Shown piece by piece: positions 1 through 6,260 of a stretch of DNA of 44,868 nt. The translations under genes were made by a program, and so were the position numbers. Each line of letters opens with the position of its first letter. Positions within the stretch are counted from its first letter, which is position 1. The DNA is from Akkermansiaceae bacterium (GTDB taxonomy: Bacteria; Verrucomicrobiota; Verrucomicrobiia; Verrucomicrobiales; Akkermansiaceae), in the NCBI GenBank assembly GCA_029866215.1, contig JARWZU010000034.1, positions 1 to 44,868 on the forward strand. Direction: 5' to 3'. Under the pieces are notes generated by a model. That model saw nothing but the letters and a program-made list of their open reading frames with translations. It made no database searches and had not been told where the DNA came from.

Positions 1-2
1 GA

Positions 3-81
3 GCTGCTAGGAATTTGCTTTCTGCGGGAGGCCCCTGAAAGAGCCATTGGTCCGGGCCGGAGGGCGGGGAAATGGGGGTTG
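3..81 (+). repeat. 79-bp dispersed repeat, copy 1 (subtype A)
   Basis: This is the first of eight same-orientation copies. It begins GCTGCTAGGAATTTGC and ends AAATGGGGGTTG. It is identical over all 79 bases to copies 2, 3, 7 and 8. It contains a GGAGG eight bases before an ATG near its right edge. The bases to copy 2 (82-139) hold a small hairpin (ACACCC/GGGTGT, 99-115) and no gene. Confidence 0.95.
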
Positions 82-139
82 GCGAGGCGCCGCCGCCTAC
101 ACCCGAGGCGGGTGTGCTCCCCAACGAAAACCCGGTGTC

Positions 140-218
140 GCTGCTAGGAATTTGCTTTCTGCGGGAGGCCCCTGAAAGAGCCATTGGTCCGGGCCGGAGG
201 GCGGGGAAATGGGGGTTG
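140..218 (+). repeat. 79-bp dispersed repeat, copy 2 (subtype A)
   Basis: It is identical to copy 1 and lies 58 bp downstream of it. It sits just beyond the 3' end of the minus-strand GH43-like gene. With copy 3 it flanks that gene as a direct repeat. Confidence 0.95.
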
Positions 219-280
219 CATATCCGTGGCTCATGATGGCGGCTTGCGCAGCCCTTCATTCCCCATCCACGCAGAGGTGT

Positions 281-302
281 GGCACCCGCTACCGGGAGCG
301 CC
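281..302 (+). repeat. Second short repeat (22 bp), copy 1
   Basis: A 22-base sequence starting GGCACCCGCTACCGG and ending AGCGCC recurs at 1446-1467 with one mismatch. Here it overlaps the stop codon and last codons of the GH43-like gene, so it supplies that gene's terminus. Both copies lie shortly after a 79-bp repeat (62 and 12 bp). No function is recognised. Confidence 0.7.
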
Positions 303-1275
303 GCTCCGGAACAGGGTTAAGGGCTAGGGTGGCGGGTGGCTTGAGGACTGCGGAGGAAATTGAGTTCTGATCCCACGTTTCTGCTCGCGCCGCCCCATAG
401 AACAGCCGCCAGGACTTCCCGTCGATGAGGAGAAACGGCGTGACATGGCCGTGGGGCGACTCGTCGTCCTTTGGATGGAGCAGGCCCTCACCCTTCCAGC
501 CGATCCCGTCCTTGCTACTGGCCCATCGGGTGCCATCGCGCGACTCGATGACCATCACGAAAACCTCTCCTACCCTTGAAACGTGAATGCCCCCCGCATC
601 ATCCCCGAAAACGGGCTCCTGACGCCTCTTCCACTTCAATCCATCGGTTGATGTGGCATATCCCACGAAACGCCGCGAACTGTCCGATTTGGGGGCATCA
701 CGATCCGGGGCGCTCGGTGGCAAGTCCTTGCGCCCGTCATACCAGAGGTGGAAGCGCTCCCCATCGTGGGAAACACTCGGACGCCCCACCAAAAGGGAGT
801 CCCAGGCAGGTGCGGGTGAAGCTGAAAACACCGCTCCCCGGTCGTTCCATATCCGTCCGTCAGCGGAGGTTGCCAACCCGATGGCATCGGTGACGCCGGA
901 CCCGGCCAATGTGTAAAACATGAAAAGCCCGCCGGCTACGGCAATGACGGACGGATCGTTCACATGGTTGACTCCCTCGGGAGCGAAGACGACGCCTGCC
1001 TGCTTCCAATCCTCTCCGTCTTTTGATGTGGCGAGGTGGATTCGATCATGCCCGTCTTTGCCCTGCCCGCCGAAGAACATCAGGAATTCTCCCCGGTGCT
1101 TGAGAATCTCGGGAGCATACAGGTTGCCGCGGCCGTGGGGAGCTGCGGTTGACTCCGCGAATGAGGAAATCACCCTCTCGTCGGCATGGATTGTGCCGGC
1201 GAACGAGAGTGCGAGACACAGTGCCGGGAATACGGGGCTCATCGATTTTTTGAGAGAACGATTTAAGCCACCCAC
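289..1275 (-). CDS. Secreted GH43/GH32-like five-bladed beta-propeller protein
   Basis: The 328-residue protein has a signal peptide (positively charged start, hydrophobic stretch ALCLALSFAGTIHA) followed by repeated blade motifs of the type 'IHLATSKDGEDWK', 'IGLATSADGRIWN' and 'VGYATSTDGLKW'. These are typical of GH43/GH32/GH117/GH130-type five-bladed propellers acting on plant or algal glycans. Substrate cannot be told from sequence. The start is a GTG at 1275. The internal ATG at 1242 would give a signal peptide without positive charge, so GTG is preferred. The gene lies alone between 79-bp repeat copies 2 and 3, and its stop codon falls inside a second short repeat. The last blade appears complete, so the gene is probably intact. 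Confidence 0.75.
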   Translation of the reverse strand: MGGLNRSLKKSMSPVFPALCLALSFAGTIHADERVISSFAESTAAPHGRGNLYAPEILKHRGEFLMFFGGQGKDGHDRIHLATSKDGEDWKQAGVVFAPEGVNHVNDPSVIAVAGGLFMFYTLAGSGVTDAIGLATSADGRIWNDRGAVFSASPAPAWDSLLVGRPSVSHDGERFHLWYDGRKDLPPSAPDRDAPKSDSSRRFVGYATSTDGLKWKRRQEPVFGDDAGGIHVSRVGEVFVMVIESRDGTRWASSKDGIGWKGEGLLHPKDDESPHGHVTPFLLIDGKSWRLFYGAARAETWDQNSISSAVLKPPATLALNPVPERRSR

Positions 1276-1354
1276 ATCATGGACGGGAGGCAGTGAACGA
1301 CGGGGGAATCATACAAACTGCCGCCCTTGTCGATTCCAAACAGCAGCGTCTGTT

Positions 1355-1433
1355 GCTGCTAGGAATTTGCTTTCTGCGGGAGGCCCCTGAAAGAGCCATT
1401 GGTCCGGGCCGGAGGGCGGGGAAATGGGGGTTG
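1355..1433 (+). repeat. 79-bp dispersed repeat, copy 3 (subtype A)
   Basis: It is identical to copies 1, 2, 7 and 8. It lies about 80 bp upstream of the GH43-like start codon, in what should be that gene's promoter region. The 140 bp to copy 4 hold the second copy of the 22-bp repeat and a small inverted repeat (ACTCGCG/CGCGAGT near 1509-1529). I see no gene there. Confidence 0.95.
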
Positions 1434-1445
1434 GTCCGGGGCGCT

Positions 1446-1467
1446 GGCACCCGCTACCGGCAGCGCC
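1446..1467 (+). repeat. Second short repeat (22 bp), copy 2
   Basis: It matches 281-302 at 21 of 22 positions. Here it is extended to the left by GGCGCTG, which pairs with the CAGCGCC at its end, so it can fold as a hairpin with a 7-bp stem. Confidence 0.7.
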
Positions 1468-1573
1468 AGTCCGCTTCACGTAAAGGGGTTCTCATCACGG
1501 TTCAATCTCCGACTCGCGGCGGGGTCGCGAGTTGTCCAGCCCGCGCCTTCGCCTCGTTTCGTCCCGCCGTTTA

Positions 1574-1652
1574 GCTGCTAGGAATTTGCTTTGTGCGGGA
1601 GGCCCCTGAAAGAGCCATTGGGTCGGATCGGAGGGCGGGGAAATGGGGGTTG
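1574..1652 (+). repeat. 79-bp dispersed repeat, copy 4 (subtype B)
   Basis: It differs from subtype A at five positions: CTTTGT for CTTTCT, and GGGTCGGATCGG for GGTCCGGGCCGG in the core. It is identical to copy 5, and the two flank the PEP-CTERM gene as a direct repeat 2.5 kb apart. Confidence 0.95.
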
Positions 1653-1658
1653 TTAAAA

Positions 1659-1697
1659 GCACCCGATCCTCTTCACCGAGGATCGGGTGTTTTTTTG
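1659..1697 (+). terminator. Rho-independent terminator with no gene in front
   Basis: A perfect 11-bp stem (ACCCGATCCTC / GAGGATCGGGT) with a 6-base loop is followed by G and seven T. It points rightwards on the plus strand. It begins only 8 bp after repeat copy 4, and no plus-strand gene precedes it. It is probably the tail of a gene whose body was replaced by the repeat. The rest of 1653-1957 is an AT-rich leader for the PEP-CTERM gene in which I could not place a convincing promoter. Confidence 0.85.
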
Positions 1698-1957
1698 TGT
1701 CTATTTTGAGCAACGCGATTGGGTGAAATTCACCGCTGGATCGGTGCAGTCAAAAACCCGAAAACATTGCGTTCAAGAACTCCCAAAATGCCAGCGCTCA
1801 AGTGCGGTAATTTTCAGCCTGTTCCACCGTAGGCACGGGCGTCGGAAAGCAACGAAATTGTTACACAAGAAAAATATCCTCAAGAGAATTTTAGTCAAAG
1901 TATGCCATCGAATTTGTCACCAAAATCTTAATTTACCATCTCCTCACCTCCTCAAAA

Positions 1958-4072
1958 ATGAAACTTTCCCCATCCACTCTCCATTTCTGCTTGGCTTCTA
2001 TCAGAAACAAAAAACTTGCGATCGCAACATTCTCCACTCTTTTGTTAGCGGGGGCAAGCGCTCAGGCGCAGACTTCTTATACAGGGACGGCTTCCACAGG
2101 TACCTGGAATTCTAGTCGTTGGAACAACTCAGCCGACGCTTCTCCCTACACCTCGGCCTGGATAGCAAATGACGCAGCATCATTCGCAGCTGGCGCCTAC
2201 ACGTTCACTACCGCTGCCACGTCAGGTGTTACCGTCAATGTCGGGAATATTACTTTAGCCAGCGGCGCAACTGTTAATTTCTCAGGGGCATTGGGTACTT
2301 TTGGAACGGGTGGAGCTGTCAGGACTCTGGACATTGGAACGGGATCTCTTCTTAATTTTGGTACACAAGCCGCGTCAACGGCAGCTGGGACCGGATTCAT
2401 CAAGAACGGTGCAGGTGTTCTAGCCACAGCAGGAGCGGGATACTCGGGGGGATTTACCTTGAATGCCGGAACAGTCATCATGCGTGGCGTTGATGCCATG
2501 GGTGGGAGCGCGTCTAACGTGCTCACTCTCAATGGCGGAACTGTCGCCTCTAATGCCAGCCGTGCAATGGCAAATACCAAATATGGTGGTGGTATCGTCA
2601 TCGGTGGGAACGTGCAGTTTGGTGAGCTTGCAACTGTTAATACACTTGCTAGCAGCACAGCCAACCTGTCGTTTGCGAACAATGTTTCCCTTGGAAGTGC
2701 TGCGAGAACTTTCACCGGAGGAAACAGTGGAACGCAGACATTCAGCGGAGTCATTTCCAACACCGGATCGGGCGGCATCACTTTCGCCGCCAACGCGAAC
2801 ACTGATGGCCGGTTTGAAATTACCAACGCAGCCAACACCCTCACTGGTCCAATCAACATCACTGCCGGTGAAGTGCGCTTCACGGCGGACGGAAGCATGG
2901 GCGCCGCGGCGAATGACATCATCCTCGATGGCGGGCGGTTTGGTAAGGCGAGTGATGCCAATACGGTTACACTCGGGGCTGAAAGGGACATTTTTGTTGG
3001 AGACGGTCTGGGAACTTCAATCAGCTCTGCAGGCACGGGCATTCTGATCTATAACAAAGCCATCGCGAACAAAAGTGGTGAAACTGGTTCTTGGGCTAAG
3101 CAAGGTGGCGGGACCCTCTCCCTCGGCGGCGTGAGCACCTACAGCGGTGATACCGCGATCAACAACGGTATCCTCCTGCTCACCACCGGTAACGACCGCC
3201 TTCCCACCGGAACCGTCGTTTCCCTAGGCCAAGCAGCCAGCGCCAACGTCGGTACTCTCAATCTTAATGGTCTTAACCAGCAGATTGCAGGATTAGCATC
3301 GACCACTGGAATTAATTCATCTGCTAACAAGAACACGGTGACATCGACAGCGACCGCCACTCTCGATATCAATGTGGCTGCGGGAGCGACAAGCTCGTAC
3401 GGAGCAGGCACAGCGGCGAATTCTGGAGCGATCACGGGCGCTATTTCTCTCAATAAGAGTGGACTTGGAACTCAAATACTCGGCGACACCAACACCTACA
3501 CCGGCGCCACCACCGTCGATGCGGGAAAATTAGTGATCAACGGTAGTATTTCCACTAGCACCACCACTGTGAACAGCACCGGTACACTGGCTGGCTCAGG
3601 CACGGTCGGAGCGGTCACTGTCAAGGACGGAGGATTTATCGCCCCCGGTAACAGCCCAGGAATTCTTAACACGGGCAATATTACCCTAGAAGCGGGTTCC
3701 TCCCTCGGCATCGAGATCGACGGGGCAACCGTCGGTACCCAATACGACCGACTCAATGTCACCGGCTCTGTGAGTCTCGCGGGCTTAGTCTCGATGACGC
3801 TGAGCGACAGCTACGCTCCCGCGAATGGAACTTTGTTCTTCATCCTCGCCAACGACGGCGCAGATGCAATCACCGGCACCTTCAGCAATGCATCCGTGAA
3901 TGGTGGCACCTACACCTTCGGCAGTCAGCAGTTCCAAATCAGTTACGCGGGTAACACTGCTACTAGCACCTTTACGGGTGGCAACGACGTCGTGCTCCAA
4001 GCCGTGCCCGAGCCCGCCTCTCTCCTGCTAGGAGCTGTGGCCATTCTCACACTGCTGCGCCGCCGTCGCTAA
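1958..4072 (+). CDS. PEP-CTERM protein with autotransporter-associated beta-strand repeats
   Basis: The 704-residue exported protein has an N-terminal signal peptide (ATFSTLLLAGASAQA). It has a long Gly/Ala/Thr/Asn-rich body carrying autotransporter-associated beta-strand repeats, for example 'NGAGVLATAGAGYSGGFTLNAGTV', 'QGGGTLSLGGVSTYSGDTAI' and 'KSGLGTQILGDTNTYTGATT'. It ends in a PEP-CTERM sorting tag: VPEP, a hydrophobic helix and an RRRR tail. There is no outer-membrane barrel, so the repeats probably form a beta-helix on a protein processed by an exosortase-type system rather than a true autotransporter. No exosortase gene is in the window. No Shine-Dalgarno is visible before the ATG. 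The gene stands alone between identical repeat copies 4 and 5. Confidence 0.9.
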   Translation: MKLSPSTLHFCLASIRNKKLAIATFSTLLLAGASAQAQTSYTGTASTGTWNSSRWNNSADASPYTSAWIANDAASFAAGAYTFTTAATSGVTVNVGNITLASGATVNFSGALGTFGTGGAVRTLDIGTGSLLNFGTQAASTAAGTGFIKNGAGVLATAGAGYSGGFTLNAGTVIMRGVDAMGGSASNVLTLNGGTVASNASRAMANTKYGGGIVIGGNVQFGELATVNTLASSTANLSFANNVSLGSAARTFTGGNSGTQTFSGVISNTGSGGITFAANANTDGRFEITNAANTLTGPINITAGEVRFTADGSMGAAANDIILDGGRFGKASDANTVTLGAERDIFVGDGLGTSISSAGTGILIYNKAIANKSGETGSWAKQGGGTLSLGGVSTYSGDTAINNGILLLTTGNDRLPTGTVVSLGQAASANVGTLNLNGLNQQIAGLASTTGINSSANKNTVTSTATATLDINVAAGATSSYGAGTAANSGAITGAISLNKSGLGTQILGDTNTYTGATTVDAGKLVINGSISTSTTTVNSTGTLAGSGTVGAVTVKDGGFIAPGNSPGILNTGNITLEAGSSLGIEIDGATVGTQYDRLNVTGSVSLAGLVSMTLSDSYAPANGTLFFILANDGADAITGTFSNASVNGGTYTFGSQQFQISYAGNTATSTFTGGNDVVLQAVPEPASLLLGAVAILTLLRRRR

Positions 4073-4119
4073 ATTTTCTCCCTAGGTTATCGCACGATTG
4101 CATTTGGCGAATCACTTCG

Positions 4120-4198
4120 GCTGCTAGGAATTTGCTTTGTGCGGGAGGCCCCTGAAAGAGCCATTGGGTCGGATCGGAGGGCGGGGAAATGGGGGTTG
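4120..4198 (+). repeat. 79-bp dispersed repeat, copy 5 (subtype B)
   Basis: It is identical to copy 4. It begins 47 bp after the PEP-CTERM stop codon. The 51 bp after it (4199-4249) recur after copy 8 (10770-10820) at 50 of 51 positions, so these two copies share a longer 130-bp block. Confidence 0.95.
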
Positions 4199-4249
4199 CG
4201 GGGGAAAAGGGGACGGAAGAGGTGTTTCGGTGCTTCGGGTAACGGTGTT

Positions 4250-4328
4250 GCTGCTAGGAATTTGCTTTCTGCGGGAGGCCCCTGAAAGAGCCATTGGGAC
4301 GGACCGGAGGGCGAGGAAATGGGGGTTG
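4250..4328 (+). repeat. 79-bp dispersed repeat, copy 6 (subtype C)
   Basis: It differs from subtype A at four positions (core GGGACGGACCGG, and GCGAGG for GCGGGG). Its left edge interrupts the flank that copies 5 and 8 share. Its right edge interrupts an oxidoreductase gene in mid-codon sequence. Confidence 0.95.
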
Positions 4329-4578
4329 TCGCGGCTTTCTCGGCTCGTTCGGGAATGATGTCACAACAAGCCACCAACTCGACATGGGGCGAAGCGACCA
4401 GCGTCGGAAAATAGCTGCCCGAAACATTGCCACAGCCGATCACTGCCACCCGGACCTTGCGGCCTTGAATCAGCCCCGCGGCAACAGGCTGTGCTTGAGC
4501 GGATGAAATGTTGTTTGTTGGTAGGACAGCGACAGCGACTCCGGCGGCAAGGGTGTTTTTAATGAAATCGCGGCGCAT
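4329..4578 (-). pseudogene. Gfo/Idh/MocA oxidoreductase, N-terminal fragment with Tat signal
   Basis: About 83 residues remain of a family that is usually 350-450 long. They start MRRDFIKNTLAAGVAVAV, a twin-arginine export signal. A Rossmann segment follows, 'VRVAVIGCGNVSGSYFP', with the GxGxxxG-type NAD(P)-binding loop, then the first helix and second strand ('VELVACCDI'). Reading on the minus strand, the coding sequence runs straight into repeat copy 6 after 'ERAEKAA', and the frame then continues into repeat-encoded nonsense. An alternative ATG lies at 4599. The fragment shows no internal stops or frameshifts, so the break is recent or artificial. Secreted members of this family often act on sugars or cofactors, but the substrate is unknown. 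Confidence 0.8.
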
Positions 4579-4770
4579 GGAAATATCGGGATCGATCATG
4601 GGATTTTTTCTTGATTAATGGTAATATACGGCTCGTCACGGGCAATCTGTCTCGCACGTGAGGGAGATTCCTGGCCATGTTGGTATTTCATCAACAGGGA
4701 AGGTCATTCCGGCTTTGCGGCTTCATCGCGGTGGCCAATCACGCCGGTGCAACCAAGCTTCACCCTGCGC

Positions 4771-5068
4771 TCACAACATCATGATCGGCACTTCCGTCGG
4801 ACCGTCGCCGGAGATATGGAGAACCTTGTTAGCCGCATCGAGGATGACGATCCGGATTTTCTCGAACTGCATTCCTGAAGTAGCCTCCGCGGTAAAGTTC
4901 GCTGAAAAAATGAGTACCAGAGTGACCACATTGACATTCGCGAAGGTTTTGTCGTTGAGTTTGAACTCCTTGTGGAACTGTGCGATGGCGTGATAATCGA
5001 GTCGACTCGAAGGCATGGCATAGCTCTTGAATTGCTTTGTGGCATTCTTCGTAACAAGATCTGCGTAG
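4771..5068 (-). pseudogene. Unknown protein, C-terminal fragment cut by repeat copy 7
   Basis: About 98 residues run from the left edge of repeat copy 7 to a normal stop. They start YADLVTKNATKQFKSYAMP and include a hydrophobic patch 'VVTLVLIFSANFTAEA'. I do not recognise the family. Reading starts inside the repeat in an open frame, so any apparent start is repeat-derived. Composition looks like real coding sequence with no decay. The 192 bp between this fragment and the oxidoreductase fragment (4579-4770) hold no gene that I can support. Confidence 0.5.
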
Positions 5069-5147
5069 GCTGCTAGGAATTTGCTTTCTGCGGGAGGCCC
5101 CTGAAAGAGCCATTGGTCCGGGCCGGAGGGCGGGGAAATGGGGGTTG
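5069..5147 (+). repeat. 79-bp dispersed repeat, copy 7 (subtype A)
   Basis: It is identical to copies 1, 2, 3 and 8. It separates two divergently reading C-terminal gene fragments. Its internal ATG at 5138, with GGAGG at 5125-5129, is in frame with the guanylate kinase fragment to its right. Confidence 0.95.
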
Positions 5148-5455
5148 ACATCGTGATGGATCTCGATGTTCAAGGCGCAGCCCAAGTGCGTGCCTGCACA
5201 GATGCGGAGATCCGCCTCGCCGCTGTCGATCTCTTCGTCATGCCTCGCAATGAGGAAGAGCTTCTCGCCCGCCTCTCCGGCCGCGGCACCGATAGCGAGG
5301 AAGTCATCGCCCTGCGCATGAAAAATGCCCTCGGGGAAATGAGCCACTGGCCGGAATACACCTACCGCCTCCTCTCCGGCGACCGCGAGGAGGACTTCTC
5401 CCGCTTCAAGTCCCTCGTCATCGCCGAGCGCATGCGCGTCTGCCGCCTCCTCTAA
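5138..5455 (+). pseudogene. gmk: Guanylate kinase, C-terminal fragment fused to a repeat-borne start codon
   Basis: The gmk-derived part starts at 5148 and gives about 100 residues. Guanylate kinase landmarks are clear: 'DLDVQGAAQVR', 'LLARLSGRGTDSEEVI', 'MSHWPEYTYRL' and the end 'ERMRVCRLL'. The P-loop and GMP-binding N-terminal half (about 90 residues) is missing, so it cannot act as GMP kinase. An ATG inside repeat copy 7, preceded at 8 bp by GGAGG, opens an in-frame reading 'MGVDIVMDLDVQG', so a truncated protein could be made. gmk is normally essential, so a full copy should exist elsewhere. No decay is visible in the fragment. Confidence 0.8.
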
Positions 5456-5601
5456 GCATTTCAGGATCATAGGAGCCTCAAGCTCACCGGACAATGCAAA
5501 GGCGGCATTGTCGCTGCCTCCTGCCGAAATTTTGCCCTTCCCGTAACCCAGCGGGTGGATAGGCTAAAACGCATGATGATTTGTAAATTTTGGCGCAATA
5601 T

Positions 5602-5688
5602 GGAGAAGGGTTTTGCAACCCCTTTCACAACCCGAGCCGATACACAATAAGACCAGTCCTCCGTAAAGGGATTGCAAATCCCTTCTCC
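5602..5688. repeat. Inverted repeat, 24-bp arms, in an intergenic gap
   Basis: The left arm 5602-5625 (GGAGAAGGGTTTTGCAACCC...) and the right arm 5665-5688 (...GGGATTGCAAATCCCTTCTCC) match as inverted copies with two mismatches, around a 39-bp spacer. Each arm is itself nearly palindromic around TTGCAA. It lies between the gmk fragment and the 3' end of the export operon. It could be a small MITE/REP-like element or a bidirectional terminator. The rest of 5456-5725 shows no gene. Confidence 0.75.
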
Positions 5689-5725
5689 TTAATAGCTCTA
5701 CGCTTTGATAAGCTCGCCGTCGCGG

Positions 5726-6256
5726 CTACGGCTTCGTGACTTGGATCACTTTCGCATTCACTACGAGATTCTCCGCCGTCGAGCTTTGATCCACCGTACC
5801 GCTTACGGTGACGGCGCTGAGTTCCTTGAGGCCTTTCACTCCTTTGAGGCCACCGCTTAGGACTTTGCCTTCCGCATCGATGATTTGGATGGAGGCGATC
5901 CCTTCGCGCTTCGCTTCTTTGGAATCGCAGCAGCAGTCCCATGGAGTTTCACATTCGTCGCCAGGCATCTCGTTGCAGGGGGTGAGTTTTTCGCGGTCGC
6001 CGAGGAGAAAGGAGGCGCGGCCATCGACGAAAACTTTTCCGCGACCCATGATGAGACCGTGGATGACGATTTCGTCTCCAGGTTTCGCATCGGTGTGGGC
6101 TAGGTGGATCGCTTGCGGATCGGCGATGGGTTGGTCGGTGAAATGGGCATCGAACGCGGCGGCGGGCGGGGCGTTTTCGACGGCGGCGGTGGTTTCCTTT
6201 TTCTCGCAGGAAACGAGAGCGAGGACGGCGATGGCGAGCAGGTATTTGGTTTTCAT
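5726..6256 (-). CDS. Cys-rich lipoprotein at the end of an ABC export operon
   Basis: The 176-residue protein has a lipoprotein signal (LLAIAVLALVSC, lipid-modified Cys17). A strand-rich domain 'GDEIVIHGLIMGRGKVFVDGRASFLLGD' follows, resembling an OB fold. It is interrupted by a dense cysteine cluster, 'PCNEMPGDECETPWDCCCDS' (Cys94, 102, 108-110), then a second strand pair ending 'VTVSGTVDQSS'. From memory, similar 'PC..PGD.C.TPWD.CC' proteins occur next to MacB-like transporters in planctomycetes and verrucomicrobia; no function is established. The cysteines suggest metal binding or disulfides. It starts 4 bp after the upstream permease stop, so it is the last gene of the operon. Confidence 0.8.
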   Translation of the reverse strand: MKTKYLLAIAVLALVSCEKKETTAAVENAPPAAAFDAHFTDQPIADPQAIHLAHTDAKPGDEIVIHGLIMGRGKVFVDGRASFLLGDREKLTPCNEMPGDECETPWDCCCDSKEAKREGIASIQIIDAEGKVLSGGLKGVKGLKELSAVTVSGTVDQSSTAENLVVNAKVIQVTKP

Positions 6257-6260
6257 AGTT

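Noticed and set aside
3-218. CRISPR array
   Set aside because: Repeats are 79 bp, spacers range from about 50 bp to over 5 kb and contain genes, and no cas genes are present.
1293-1581. Short open frames across repeat copy 3
   Set aside because: They are open only because the repeat lacks stops in three frames; the same peptide text (LLGICFLREAPER) appears at every copy and shows no independent coding signal.
2197-3047. Long antisense open frames within the PEP-CTERM gene
   Set aside because: They are low-complexity shadows of the Gly/Ala/Thr-rich plus-strand repeats.
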